A stretch of 64,000 nt of DNA from Oscillospiraceae bacterium (GCA_902798545.1 CADBWQ010000009.1:105315-169314), one strand, 5' to 3'; positions 50,551 through 59,431 are shown, counted from the first letter of the stretch. Translations and numbers: made by a program. Notes: generated by a model not told the origin, from the letters alone.

Positions 50551-51585
50551 ATGAACGAACGACTGAATTTTGCATGCGACTATAACCAGGGCGCGCATCC
50601 CGCCATCCTGCAGCGCATGCTGGAAAACAATCTGGTGAAGTCCGGTGTCTATGGCGATGACGCGTTTTCCGAATCCGCCCGGGCAAAGATCCGCGAAGTC
50701 TGTGCAGCGCCGGGTGCCGACATTTGGTTTCTCGTCGGCGGGACACAGACCAATGCCGCGGTGCTGGATTCTGTGCTCCGGCCTTTTGAAGGCGTGATTT
50801 CGGCTGCCACAGGCCACATCTGCATCCACGAAGCCGGCGCCATTGAGCGCGGCGGTCACAAGGTTCTTGCCCTCCCGGGGAAGGCCGGTAAAATCAGCGC
50901 CGCCGACATCCGCGCCTGCTGGGACACCTGGTACAGCGATGGCAATCGAACCCATGTGGTAAAACCTGGCGCTGTATATCTCTCCCTGCCCACTGAGGTC
51001 GGCACGCTGTATTCTCTCGCAGAACTGGAAGCCATCAGCGTTGCCTGTCGGGAGAACGGACTCTGCCTCTATGTGGACGGAGCACGCCTTGCCTATGCTC
51101 TCGCTTGTCCGGAAAACGACGTGACTCTGCCGGACCTCGCCCGTCTCTGCGATGTGTTCTATATCGGCGGAACCAAATGCGGCTCGCTGCTGGGTGAAGC
51201 ACTCGTGTTTCCGAAGCACAATACGGTACCGGACTTCTTTTCCATTATTAAGCAGCACGGCGCGGTTCTCGCAAAAGGCTTTGTGGCCGGCCTTCAGTTT
51301 GACACGCTCTTCACCGACAATCTCTACGGAGAGATCGGACGCACCGCCATCACCGCGGCTGAACGCATTCGTGAGGCGCTGCGCAATAAAGGCTATACCC
51401 TTGCCTTTGACGCCCCGACCAACCAGATTTTTGTGCTCCTGGATCAGGCGAAGCTTGCAGAGCTCTCTGAGAAGGTCGAAATGAGCTTCTGGGAGAAACC
51501 AGACGCTGAACACACCACCATGCGCTTCGTCACCAGCTGGGCAACATCTGAGGAAGATGTCGACCGTCTGGTCGACCTGCTGTAA
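50551..51585 (+). CDS. Threonine aldolase / beta-eliminating lyase family enzyme
   Basis: A PLP fold-type I enzyme of 344 residues. NFACDYNQGAHPAILQRMLE and GVYGDDAFSESARAKI at the start, FLVGGTQTNAAVLDSVL, LYVDGARLAYALA (PLP-binding Asp) and FYIGGTKCGSLLGEA (Schiff-base Lys) match low-specificity L-threonine aldolases, which split L-threonine to glycine and acetaldehyde. Some relatives act on other beta-hydroxy amino acids. GAGAGGAGATCC precedes the ATG. Two hairpins follow. Confidence 0.88.
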   Translation: MNERLNFACDYNQGAHPAILQRMLENNLVKSGVYGDDAFSESARAKIREVCAAPGADIWFLVGGTQTNAAVLDSVLRPFEGVISAATGHICIHEAGAIERGGHKVLALPGKAGKISAADIRACWDTWYSDGNRTHVVKPGAVYLSLPTEVGTLYSLAELEAISVACRENGLCLYVDGARLAYALACPENDVTLPDLARLCDVFYIGGTKCGSLLGEALVFPKHNTVPDFFSIIKQHGAVLAKGFVAGLQFDTLFTDNLYGEIGRTAITAAERIREALRNKGYTLAFDAPTNQIFVLLDQAKLAELSEKVEMSFWEKPDAEHTTMRFVTSWATSEEDVDRLVDLL

Positions 51586-51592
51586 TATAAGC

Positions 51593-51675
51593 GCATCCTG
51601 CTTTCCCCGGATGCTGCTCCTTTTCTGCTTCTCCGGAAGCGGCGTCGACGCCAGGTCCGCGCCGCTTCCGATTTC
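51593..51675 (+). terminator. Two tandem hairpins after the aldolase-like gene
   Basis: GCATCC/GGATGC (51593-51614) followed by a pyrimidine run, then CGGAAGCGGCG/CGCCGCTTCCG (51634-51670) followed by ATTTCT. Confidence 0.55.
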
Positions 51676-51878
51676 TCTGTGGTGATGTGTTGATTCATGC
51701 AGCTTTGGCATGACAAAAACAGTTCAAATTTGTTTGTTAAATTATTCAAATTTCTATACATATTTTGTCATTTTTTTATGGTTCAATAAACACAACAGGA
51801 AAACAGAAACCCTGATAAAATAATATCTTTTGTAACAGTAATATGTAATATTAAAAAATGAAAAGAGGTCCTTCATCC

Positions 51879-53084
51879 ATGAAAACATCTGTTATCTCAT
51901 CGCATCCGCTTCTTCAGAAGACCCTGTGTCTTGTTCTTCTTGCCTGCCTGATTGCAGGCTGTGTTACCATCGGCGGCGGAGCTCAGACCGCTTTTGCAGA
52001 GTCCGCCGAACTGTCTCCGGCAGATCTCTACGAGCAGAATGTCAACTCCACCGTTGGCATCACCATCAGCGGTGAGACCTCCAGCCGTTACGGCTACGGT
52101 TATACCTATCAGGCCTCCGGCTCCGGCTTCATCATCTCGAACGACGGCTATATTCTGACTAACTACCACGTCATCAGCGGTTCCAAGACTGTCACCGTCG
52201 CCACCTATGACCACGAAACCTATGACGCTCAGATCATTGGCTATGATGAGAGCAATGACATCGCCGTCCTCAAGATCGATGCCGAAAATCTGAAGCCTGT
52301 GAACCTCGGCGATTCGGATACGCTGCGCGTCGGTGACTCCGTCTATGCCATCGGCAACCCTCTCGGTGAACTGACCTTCTCCCTGACCGGAGGTATTGTA
52401 AGTGCGCTGAGCCGTAATGTCCGCACCGAAGCCGGTACCACCATGAGCCTCATCCAGACCGACTGCGCCATTAACTCCGGCAACTCCGGCGGCGCTCTGT
52501 TCAACACCCGCGGTGAGGTTATCGGCATCACCAATGCCAAGTATTCTTCCTCTGGCATGTCCTCTGAGGCAGAGATCGACAACATCGGTTTCGCCATCCC
52601 GATTAACAGCGTAAAACGGATTGTCACCAGCATCATTGAAAACGGTTATGTTTTAAAGCCCTATATCGGCGTCTCTGTTTCCCCGCTTTCTGATGAGACC
52701 GCGAATATCATTGGCATCAAGGCCGGTGCTGTCGTACAGGATGTTACCGCAGACGCCCCTGCTGACAAAGCCGGTATCAAGACACACGATGTGATCGTGA
52801 AGGTCGGTGACACCGATATCAATGATTCCAACGACCTGGTTCAGGTTATTTCCAAGGCCAATCCCGGCGACGTTCTGACCTTCTATATCTACCGTCAGGG
52901 CCAGGAGATCACGCTTGATGTCGAAATCGGCTCCAAGACCGAATCCGCGCTGAAGGAAGAGGAAGAACCTCAGGAAGAAGCCCCTGCTGAACAGGGACAG
53001 TCCAACCAGGACGGCCAGCAGGGCATTCAAGGCTGGGGCAGTGACCCGTTTGAAGACTACTTCCGCTTCTTCTTTGGTTATTGA
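51879..53084 (+). CDS. HtrA/DegP-like serine protease with PDZ domain, lipoprotein
   Basis: A surface protease of about 401 residues for envelope quality control. A signal peptide with LIAGC lipobox (Cys28) is followed by a trypsin-like domain with TNYHVI (H97), SNDIAVL (D127) and INSGNSGGAL (S203), then one PDZ domain (about 265-350; DVTADAPADKAGIKTHDVIV, SKANPGDVLTFYIYRQG) and a Glu/Gln-rich tail. AAAGAGGTCC places the start at 51879, seven codons after an ATG at 51858. The upstream about 200 bases are strongly AT-rich. No histidine kinase is adjacent. Confidence 0.93.
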   Translation: MKTSVISSHPLLQKTLCLVLLACLIAGCVTIGGGAQTAFAESAELSPADLYEQNVNSTVGITISGETSSRYGYGYTYQASGSGFIISNDGYILTNYHVISGSKTVTVATYDHETYDAQIIGYDESNDIAVLKIDAENLKPVNLGDSDTLRVGDSVYAIGNPLGELTFSLTGGIVSALSRNVRTEAGTTMSLIQTDCAINSGNSGGALFNTRGEVIGITNAKYSSSGMSSEAEIDNIGFAIPINSVKRIVTSIIENGYVLKPYIGVSVSPLSDETANIIGIKAGAVVQDVTADAPADKAGIKTHDVIVKVGDTDINDSNDLVQVISKANPGDVLTFYIYRQGQEITLDVEIGSKTESALKEEEEPQEEAPAEQGQSNQDGQQGIQGWGSDPFEDYFRFFFGY

Positions 53085-53187
53085 TCCGTGGCTTCTTGCA
53101 TAGTGCCCCGTTTCTCTGCGTTTGTATATAACGGCACCTGAGAAACAGATACATTTCCAAATAGCACTCCACTCGGTGTGCGAAAAG

Positions 53188-53219
53188 CAGGAATCTCCTC
53201 ATATGGGATTCCTGTTTTT
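53188..53219 (+). terminator. Terminator after the HtrA-like gene
   Basis: CAGGAATC and GATTCCTG enclose an 11-base loop, followed by TTTTTC. Confidence 0.75.
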
Positions 53220-53315
53220 CATACTATACCGGAATGTTGATTCTTGCTTTTTTCTCTTGTAACATGGCAAAGAAGGCGCTATAATACGGCATTCCATATT
53301 CAGGCGGTGAATTTA

Positions 53316-53960
53316 ATGAATCCTGTTATCTTCGATATGGATGGGGTGATCTTCGATACCGAGCACCTGACGCTGAGTCTCTGGATCCAGGCGGGTAAGG
53401 AGTTGGGTATCCCCGGGCTTGTGGAACTCTACCCCTCCGTGATCGGCACCACTGCCGTCCGTACCTCTGAGATTCTCTTTGAGCGCTATGGCGAGTCCTT
53501 CCCCAAGGCGGACTTTGACCGGCGTGTCCGTGAACTGTACCTTGAGCACTATAAACGGGAAGGGCTTCCTGTCAAGCCAGGTGCAGAGAATCTTCTCTCC
53601 TTTCTCTCCGCGCACGCCGTTTCTATGGCGCTGGCTTCATCCACCCGGACAGAACTCGTCCGCCGGGAGCTGAAAGATGCAGGCTTCATAAAGTATTTCT
53701 CTGTGATCATCGGCGGAGACATGGTTTCCCATTCCAAGCCCCACCCGGAAATCTTTCTCAAAGCCGCTGAAGTTCTGGGCGCAGCCCCGGGCGACTGTTA
53801 TGTCATAGAGGATTCCTTCAACGGGATCCGCGCCGCAGCTGCAGCTGGGATGCATCCCCTGATGGTACCCGATATGATCCAGCCGACAGAGGAGATTCTC
53901 GCACTTACGGAGATGGTGTTCCCCTCTCTGAATGAAGTGACTGCCTATCTGTCAATCTGA
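53316..53960 (+). CDS. HAD-family phosphatase (beta-phosphoglucomutase-like)
   Basis: A 214-residue HAD enzyme: IFDMDGVIFDTEHLTLSLW (nucleophile Asp), MALASSTRTELVRRELKDA (motif II), SKPHPEIFLKAAEVLG (motif III Lys) and CYVIEDSFNGIRAA (motif IV acidic pair). The cap domain and length match the PGMB/YcsE-like group that acts on sugar phosphates or phosphoglycolate. I start at ATG 53316 because the protein then begins directly at motif I; GGCGGTGAAT is a weak ribosome site. Confidence 0.88.
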   Translation: MNPVIFDMDGVIFDTEHLTLSLWIQAGKELGIPGLVELYPSVIGTTAVRTSEILFERYGESFPKADFDRRVRELYLEHYKREGLPVKPGAENLLSFLSAHAVSMALASSTRTELVRRELKDAGFIKYFSVIIGGDMVSHSKPHPEIFLKAAEVLGAAPGDCYVIEDSFNGIRAAAAAGMHPLMVPDMIQPTEEILALTEMVFPSLNEVTAYLSI

Positions 53961-53973
53961 ATATACCATATAT

Positions 53974-54002
53974 CCTGAGCGGTTTTTCTGCTCAGGTTTT
54001 TT
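53974..54002 (+). terminator. Terminator after the HAD gene
   Basis: CCTGAGC/GCTCAGG stem, 9-base loop, then TTTTTT. Confidence 0.8.
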
Positions 54003-54027
54003 CCGCCACAGCAGTCCGACGTTTTTC

Positions 54028-54070
54028 TTGACATTTGTCTTCTGATATGCTAATTTTTGTTAGTACTAAC
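54028..54070 (+). promoter_or_regulatory. Promoter and palindromic operator of the TetR gene
   Basis: TTGACA (54028-54033), a 17-base spacer and TAATTT (54051-54056), then the perfect 12-base palindrome GTTAGTACTAAC (54059-54070), ending 14 bases before the start codon. Autorepression is inferred. Confidence 0.65.
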
Positions 54071-54084
54071 TTACTGAGGTGACA

Positions 54085-54666
54085 ATGTTGAAGTCTGGAC
54101 ACGACGAGATTCGTGATGCTTTGCTCCGCAGTGGGAAAGAGCAATTTCTTGCGCATGGTTTTGAGCGAGCCTCTCTCCGGGTGATCTGTCGGAATGCGAA
54201 TGTCACAACCGGTGCTTTTTATTCACACTTTGCCCGAAAGGAAGACCTGTTCTGTGCCATTGTGGAGCCACTGGTCTCCGCCCTTCATAATATGCTGTCT
54301 GAAGTCGCAGCTCAGAAGGGCACCGATCAGATCATCGATGTGAGCAAAGAACTTGCTTCTGTCTCTTTCGCTCGGTCTCACAGAGATGAGCTCTACCTTC
54401 TTTTTGAGTGTTCCGGCGGTACAAAATATGAAAGCTTCCGTGAAGAGCTTCTGAACAATTACTTTTTTCCCATCTATCAGATTCTGCTTGACCGCTCGTC
54501 GAAAAAGCCTGTTGATCCCGCTCTGACCAGAATCCTTCTGCATATGAAGCTGGTGGAATACAAGGACCTGATCTTCGGAGAATACTCTTCGAAAGAGCTT
54601 GAACGCCTCGTTACCAGGCTGAGCCTGTTCTCAGCAGGCGGGCTGCAGCATCTCATGGACTGCTGA
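54085..54666 (+). CDS. TetR/AcrR family transcriptional regulator
   Basis: A 193-residue regulator: helix-turn-helix region FLAHGFERASLRVICRNANV and TTGAFYSHFARKEDLFCAIV are typical of TetR. The ligand-binding half is unremarkable. It stands alone between terminators, with no efflux or enzyme gene in the same direction, so the only visible target is its own promoter. TGAGGTGACA precedes the ATG at 54085; a GTG at 54079 is in frame. Confidence 0.9.
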   Translation: MLKSGHDEIRDALLRSGKEQFLAHGFERASLRVICRNANVTTGAFYSHFARKEDLFCAIVEPLVSALHNMLSEVAAQKGTDQIIDVSKELASVSFARSHRDELYLLFECSGGTKYESFREELLNNYFFPIYQILLDRSSKKPVDPALTRILLHMKLVEYKDLIFGEYSSKELERLVTRLSLFSAGGLQHLMDC

Positions 54667-54677
54667 ATTTTCTCATA

Positions 54678-54713
54678 AAGAATGCCTGGCCGGACCGGTC
54701 AGGCATTCTTTAT
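54678..54713. terminator. Bidirectional hairpin between convergent regulator genes
   Basis: AAGAATGCCTG and CAGGCATTCTT enclose GCCGGACCGGT, followed by TAT; serves the TetR gene and the response regulator gene. Confidence 0.75.
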
Positions 54714-54737
54714 ATAATATGTGATTTGCTTTCAAAT

Positions 54738-55415
54738 TCAAATCTCTTCCTGAATCTCCAGTGTGTACCCCATTCTGCGTACTGCCTTAATTTCCAGATT
54801 AGACCCAATGCTACGCAGCTTTTTTCTCAGGAAACCCACATAGACCTCCACATGGTTCTCTACCGCATTGGAGTCGTATCCCCAGACGCGTGCCAGAATA
54901 ACTTCCTTGGAGAGCAGACGATCCTTCGCCTGCAGCAGCAGACGCATAACTTCAAATTCCTTGGCCGACAGGCGTACGCTCTGATCCTCGCAGGCCAGTT
55001 TTCCGGAAGCAAGTACAAGGCGGGTATTACCATACATCGGTTCTTCCGCCTGGTCCGTGCTTTTCCGCAACAGAGCGTCGACACTGGCCAGCAGTTCCCT
55101 GTTGTCATAAGGCATCAGCAGTGTATAATCGACCCCGCACTTCAGCGCCTTGATCCGATCCTCAAGACCGTTCGCCTGAGCCAGCAGGATAACTGGCAGG
55201 AGGCAGTGCTTCTGCCGCAGTGTCCATGTGATCTCCATTGCATTCTTTCCTGAGAGCCTGGCATCCAGAATCATCAGATCATAGATCCCCAGTTCTGCAT
55301 ATTCTTCTCCGACTTCTCCATTCAGAACGCTCTCCGTATCCAATCCCTTGGATTTCAGGAGACGCTCAATGGATTCTGCCTGTATCTTATCTTCCGAAAC
55401 AATCAGTACTCGCAT
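54738..55415 (-). CDS. OmpR/PhoB-type response regulator, orphan, atypical receiver
   Basis: About 225 residues: receiver (1-115) and winged-helix DNA-binding domain (about 130-222; LSAKEFEVMRLLLQAKDRLL, VENHVEVYVGFLRKKLRSIG). The phospho-acceptor region LMILDARLSGKNAM keeps an Asp. However, the usual acidic pair DD near the start is SED (VLIVSEDKIQ) and the conserved Lys-Pro is Met-Pro (LLMPYDNRE), so the switch Lys is missing. No histidine kinase is adjacent. It may work without phosphorylation or with a distant kinase. The start ATG has a weak upstream purine stretch. Confidence 0.88.
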   Translation of the reverse strand: MRVLIVSEDKIQAESIERLLKSKGLDTESVLNGEVGEEYAELGIYDLMILDARLSGKNAMEITWTLRQKHCLLPVILLAQANGLEDRIKALKCGVDYTLLMPYDNRELLASVDALLRKSTDQAEEPMYGNTRLVLASGKLACEDQSVRLSAKEFEVMRLLLQAKDRLLSKEVILARVWGYDSNAVENHVEVYVGFLRKKLRSIGSNLEIKAVRRMGYTLEIQEEI

Positions 55416-55735
55416 AAACTCGCCCGCTTTTCTCATAAATATTCATTTTCTGGATTATACTACAATACTCTGAATTATTACTGAAAAAAGCAGCATATCC
55501 GCAGCTTATTTTGCGAATTTTTTTTAAACTTTTTTCAGCTGTATCGTCAGAAGTGCATTTTTCACTTCATCCATTTGTTGTCGAAACAGCAGACTGTGCC
55601 CATAATTCATTCGGATATGAAAAATATCTCTTTTCTTCCTCTCCGGTCTGTGTTATTCTATTATTCACAGCCGGAGGGTACTGCGCCGGTTCAAATCCCC
55701 CAAATCAATCATTTCATAGAGGAGGACGCTCGCTT
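55416..55735 (+). other. Upstream region of fhs
   Basis: No gene is visible in this AT-rich stretch. It holds an imperfect inverted repeat, CTCCGG-T-CTGTG / CACAG-CCGGAG (55641-55676), about 60 bases before the fhs start. The TATTCT in its loop could instead be a -10 element. I see no known riboswitch motif. Confidence 0.4.
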
Positions 55736-57406
55736 ATGGCATACAAGTCTGACATTGAAATCGCCCAGGAAGCCACCCTTCAACCGATCAACTCCATCGC
55801 GGCATCTCTCGGGATTTCCGAGGATGCTGTGGAAAACTACGGCAAGTACAAAGCCAAGCTGGATCTGCATGCAATGAGGGAACTCCCTGAAAAGGGAAAG
55901 CTCATTCTCGTCACCGCCATCACACCGACTCCTGCCGGCGAGGGCAAGACCACTACCTCTGTGGGACTCACCGACGGTCTGCGGAGAATCGGTAAAAACG
56001 CCGTGGTTGCACTTCGCGAGCCCTCCCTCGGGCCTGTCTTTGGTATCAAGGGCGGTGCTGCCGGCGGCGGATATGCTCAGGTCGTTCCCATGGAAGACAT
56101 CAATCTCCACTTCACCGGCGATTTCCATGCCATCGGCGCAGCCAACAATCTTCTGGCCGCTATGCTTGATAACCATATTCAGCAGGGCAATGCCCTCGGG
56201 ATTGATCCGAAGCAGATCACCTGGAAGCGTGCTGTCGACATGAACGATCGTCAGCTCCGCCACATCGTTGACGGCCTCGGCGGGAAGGCCCAGGGTGTTC
56301 CCCGGGAAGACGGCTTTGATATCACGGTTGCCAGTGAAATCATGGCGGTGTTGTGTCTCGCTGCCGACCTGATGGATCTGAAGGCCCGACTCGCCCGGAT
56401 CATCGTCGCCTACACCTATGACGGGAATCCGGTCACCGCTCACGATCTGAAGGCAGAAGGGGCCATGGCTGCGCTCCTGAAGGATGCCATCAAGCCCAAT
56501 CTCGTCCAAACGCTGGAGGGGACCCCCGCCTTTATCCACGGCGGCCCCTTTGCCAATATTGCCCATGGCTGCAATTCCGTCTCTGCCACCCGTACCGCCC
56601 TGAAGCTCGCAGACTACGTAGTCACTGAAGCCGGCTTCGCCGCAGACCTCGGTGCAGAAAAGTTCTTTGATATCAAATGTCGCGTCACAGGGCTCCGCCC
56701 GGATGCTGTTGTCGTTGTTGCGACGGTGCGTGCGCTGAAGTATCACGGAGGCGTACCAAAAGCCGATCTCAACACCGAGAATCTCGAAGCGCTTGAAAAG
56801 GGTCTCCCCAACCTGCTGCAGCATGTCGGGAATATCCGGGATGTCTTCGGTCTGCCCTGTGTGGTAGCCATCAACGCGTTCCCGACAGATACCAGGGCCG
56901 AACTTGATCTGGTAGAAGCCCGGTGCAACGAACTCGGTGTTAACGTCGCCCTGTCCGAGGTCTGGGCAAAGGGCGGCGAAGGGGGCAAGGCGCTGGCCGA
57001 AGAGGTTGTCCGTCTCTGCGAAGCACCCAATCACTTTGATTTCAGTTACCCGCTGGAACTGAGCATCGAAGAAAAGCTGGATGCCATCTGTACGCGTGTC
57101 TATCACGCCGACGGTGTCGTTCTCACTCCAAATGCGAAGAAGCAGGCGCAGCAGCTTACAGAACTGGGCTTTGGCAGGCTCCCCATCTGTATGGCCAAAA
57201 CTCAGTATTCCTTCTCCGATGACGCTGCACTCCTGGGTGCGCCCAAGGGCTTCACAGTCACGGTCCGGAATCTGAAGGTCTCCGCCGGCGCCGGCTTCAT
57301 CGTCGCCCTGACCGGAGATATCATGACGATGCCCGGGCTTCCCAAAATCCCGGCCGCCGAAAAAATCGACGTAGACGAAAACGGAAAGATCACCGGCCTG
57401 TTCTGA
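55736..57406 (+). CDS. fhs: Formate-tetrahydrofolate ligase
   Basis: Joins formate to THF with ATP to give 10-formyl-THF. The 556-residue protein shows [20 protein letters not shown] (ATP site), [40 protein letters not shown] and [20 protein letters not shown], all MTHFS-ligase signatures. Length is standard. I start at [14 protein letters not shown], 10 bases after AGAGGAGG. It is followed by a strong terminator, then folD from its own promoter. Confidence 0.98.
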   Translation: MAYKSDIEIAQEATLQPINSIAASLGISEDAVENYGKYKAKLDLHAMRELPEKGKLILVTAITPTPAGEGKTTTSVGLTDGLRRIGKNAVVALREPSLGPVFGIKGGAAGGGYAQVVPMEDINLHFTGDFHAIGAANNLLAAMLDNHIQQGNALGIDPKQITWKRAVDMNDRQLRHIVDGLGGKAQGVPREDGFDITVASEIMAVLCLAADLMDLKARLARIIVAYTYDGNPVTAHDLKAEGAMAALLKDAIKPNLVQTLEGTPAFIHGGPFANIAHGCNSVSATRTALKLADYVVTEAGFAADLGAEKFFDIKCRVTGLRPDAVVVVATVRALKYHGGVPKADLNTENLEALEKGLPNLLQHVGNIRDVFGLPCVVAINAFPTDTRAELDLVEARCNELGVNVALSEVWAKGGEGGKALAEEVVRLCEAPNHFDFSYPLELSIEEKLDAICTRVYHADGVVLTPNAKKQAQQLTELGFGRLPICMAKTQYSFSDDAALLGAPKGFTVTVRNLKVSAGAGFIVALTGDIMTMPGLPKIPAAEKIDVDENGKITGLF

Positions 57407-57472
57407 TTTTGTTCCCGCTTCGGACGCCTTCCGGGATACAAGCCCAAGCAGCATCATATGCCTCACCGGAAA

Positions 57473-57502
57473 ACTGCCGGGCGCTCTCCAGCGCCCGGCA
57501 GT
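57473..57502 (+). terminator. Terminator after fhs
   Basis: ACTGCCGGGCGCT and its exact complement enclose CTCC. The next about 170 bases hold no gene that I can see. Confidence 0.75.
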
Positions 57503-57673
57503 CCATGTCTATTAATCGCGGATGCCGCTTCCGGTGTCTTTTTCCGGAGAGAACGTGGACTTCATTACAAATGTATTCTGCTGACAGAATCAAGAATGCT
57601 ATATGAAGATTTTGGTTCTTTATGCGTTCCGGCCTTGATGATATGCTTCGATAATCCTTAGAGTATTTCCTGC

Positions 57674-57702
57674 TTGCATTGCATTCTGTCTGATGATAGA
57701 AT
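57674..57702 (+). promoter_or_regulatory. Promoter of folD operon
   Basis: TTGCAT (57674-57679) and TAGAAT (57697-57702) with a 17-base spacer, 37 bases before the folD start codon. Confidence 0.55.
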
Positions 57703-57738
57703 ATTGCTAATAGATGACCGTGTGATGGAGGAGGAATC

Positions 57739-58590
57739 ATGGCTGAAGTATTGAAGGGAGCACCTGTCGCGGCAGCCATCACCAACGACCTGATTTCCCG
57801 TTCCCGGCTTCTGAATGAAAAGGGTCTTTCTCCCTGTCTTGCGATTCTTCGAGTCGGAGAGCGGATTGATGATCTGAGCTATGAACACGCTGCGCAGAAG
57901 CGCTGTGAAACAATCGGGATCCGTGTGGTCTGTATCGCTCTTCCTCAGTCCTGTACTCAGGTTGAGCTTCTTTCCGCAATTGACAGGATCAACCGGGACA
58001 GCACTGTCCACGGCTGTCTGATGTTCCGCCCCCTGCCGCCGCAGCTGGATGAACTTGCCGCCTGTGACGCGCTTCTGCCCGAGAAAGACATCGACTGCAT
58101 GACGCCCCGTTCCCTGGCAGCTGTCTTTTCCGGAAAGGGAAGAGGCTTTGCCCCCTGCACACCGCAGGCATGTATCGAGCTTCTGGATTACTACGGTATT
58201 TCCCTCCGGGGGAAAAATATTGTCGTCATCGGACGCAGTCTGGTGATCGGGAAGCCGCTCTCCATGCTGCTGCAGAACCGGGATGCCACCGTCACCATGT
58301 GCCATACCAGGACCTCAGGCATCGAAGAGATCTGCCGGCGTGCGGATATTCTTGTCGCAGCAGCCGGGAAAGCTGGTCTCGTTGATGCATGTTTTGTTCA
58401 GCCGGATCAGGTCGTCATCGATGTTGGCGTCAATGCAGCCCCCGGGGGCGGAATCTGTGGAGACGTGCAGTTTGACGCGGTATCCCCGATCGTACGGGCA
58501 ATCTCTCCAGTCCCCGGCGGCGTGGGATCCGTCACTGCTGCGGTGCTTTGTAAACATATTCTGGAAGCAGCGGAGGCTTCACTGCGATGA
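57739..58590 (+). CDS. folD: Methylene-THF dehydrogenase (FolD) with altered cyclohydrolase site
   Basis: A 283-residue FolD: FAPCTPQACIELLDYY, VVIGRSLVIGKPLSMLLQ (NADP site) and ISPVPGGVGSVTAAVL are intact. Aligned by eye with E. coli FolD, the catalytic Lys of the Y-x3-K motif is Ala52 (SYEHAAQK) and the active-site Gln is Phe96 (HGCLMFRPLP); Asp117/Asp119 of KDIDCMTP is retained. In studied FolDs the Lys is essential for the cyclohydrolase step, while dehydrogenase can persist. I infer a dehydrogenase-only enzyme, with the FchA-like protein encoded 3 kb on supplying the cyclohydrolase. GGAGGAGGAATC precedes the ATG. Confidence 0.9.
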   Translation: MAEVLKGAPVAAAITNDLISRSRLLNEKGLSPCLAILRVGERIDDLSYEHAAQKRCETIGIRVVCIALPQSCTQVELLSAIDRINRDSTVHGCLMFRPLPPQLDELAACDALLPEKDIDCMTPRSLAAVFSGKGRGFAPCTPQACIELLDYYGISLRGKNIVVIGRSLVIGKPLSMLLQNRDATVTMCHTRTSGIEEICRRADILVAAAGKAGLVDACFVQPDQVVIDVGVNAAPGGGICGDVQFDAVSPIVRAISPVPGGVGSVTAAVLCKHILEAAEASLR

Positions 58591-59216
58591 AACGTACTAT
58601 GGTCTTTCTCTCCGGTATTCTCGCCGGGTTCTGTGTCGGCCTCGGCGGTCTGGTTTTCCTCTCAGTAGAAAACCGCATCGTCGGATCTGCCCTCTTCACG
58701 GTCGGGCTCTTTGTCATCTGCACCTTCGGTTTTCACCTCTTCACGGGGAAGGTCTGCTATGTATTTCAGAACGACCAAGATTACGCGCTCGATCTGCCGG
58801 TCATCTGGCTTGGAAACCTCGCGGGCACCGGCATCGCTGCCGGTATGGGCCTTCTGGGGCGCAGTGCACCCGCCCTCCGCGAAAAAGCACTCACCATGTG
58901 TGTCGTCAAGATGGATGACAGTCTGCTCAGCCTGTTTGTTCTGGGCATTCTCTGCAATATTCTGATCTATATCGCAGTCGACGGTTATCGCCGCAACCCT
59001 CATGAGCTGGGGAAATATCTCTCCTTGTTCTTCGGTGTTATGGTCTTCATTCTCAGTGGTACGGAGCACTGCGTGGCGGATATGTTCTATTTCTGGATCG
59101 CCGGTGTGTGGGGTGGCCGTGCAGTTCTCTGCATTCTTGCGATCACCCTTGGCAATGCTGCCGGAGGCATTGTGTTTGCCACGCTTCACCGGGTGGTCAT
59201 GAACGCAGCAAAATAA
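58587..59216 (+). CDS. Formate/nitrite transporter (FNT) family channel
   Basis: A 209-residue protein with six transmembrane helices, somewhat shorter than FocA. FLSGILAGFCVGLGGLVFL opens it, FTGKVCYVF follows the second helix, LGNLAGTGIAAG gives the first pore loop, and SGTEHCVADMFYF carries the pore His. Its start overlaps the folD stop by four bases. In this setting it most likely moves formate, linking uptake or release to fhs and folD. A small hairpin and T-run follow. Confidence 0.88.
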   Translation: MKRTMVFLSGILAGFCVGLGGLVFLSVENRIVGSALFTVGLFVICTFGFHLFTGKVCYVFQNDQDYALDLPVIWLGNLAGTGIAAGMGLLGRSAPALREKALTMCVVKMDDSLLSLFVLGILCNILIYIAVDGYRRNPHELGKYLSLFFGVMVFILSGTEHCVADMFYFWIAGVWGGRAVLCILAITLGNAAGGIVFATLHRVVMNAAK

Positions 59217-59224
59217 GTCCCCGC

Positions 59225-59260
59225 CATCCCGCCTAAGGTGGGATGCCATTTGAATTTTTC
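59225..59260 (+). terminator. Weak terminator before the THF riboswitch
   Basis: CATCCC and GGGATG form a short stem, followed by GAATTTTTC. Confidence 0.5.
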
Positions 59261-59275
59261 CAGGTATTCTGTATG

Positions 59276-59424
59276 TCAGAGTAGGATAAGCGCGTTAAGT
59301 GCCGACGGATGGGAGGTCGCCGTCGGACGAAGCACGGTTCCGTGCGCGGTGCTTGTCCGCATCCGCTGCCACCAGAGGAATCTGTCCCAACAGCTCCTTT
59401 CGTGGCACTCCGTCATGAAAGGAG
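59276..59424 (+). promoter_or_regulatory. THF riboswitch (folT type) with ribosome-site sequestering stem
   Basis: GTAGGATAAGCGCGTTAAGTG followed by GGATGGGAGGTCGCC, GTGCGCGGTGCTTGTCC and GCATCCGCT reproduces the conserved order of the class I tetrahydrofolate riboswitch. Downstream, CTCCTTTCGTG (from 59393) can pair with CATGAAAGGAG, which holds the folT ribosome site. Control of translation by reduced folates is therefore likely. Confidence 0.85.
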
Positions 59425-59431
59425 TTGTCAT

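Noticed and set aside
50530-51711. 393-codon minus-strand frame opposite the threonine aldolase-like gene
   Set aside because: The plus strand carries the PLP lysine motif and ribosome site; the antisense product is unrecognisable.
55688-55705. GGTTCAAATCCCCC, like a tRNA T-arm
   Set aside because: No acceptor stem, anticodon arm or D-arm can be formed around it, so not a tRNA.
55709-57466. A 585-codon minus-strand frame opposite fhs
   Set aside because: The plus strand is an unmistakable formate-THF ligase; the antisense product has no family motif.
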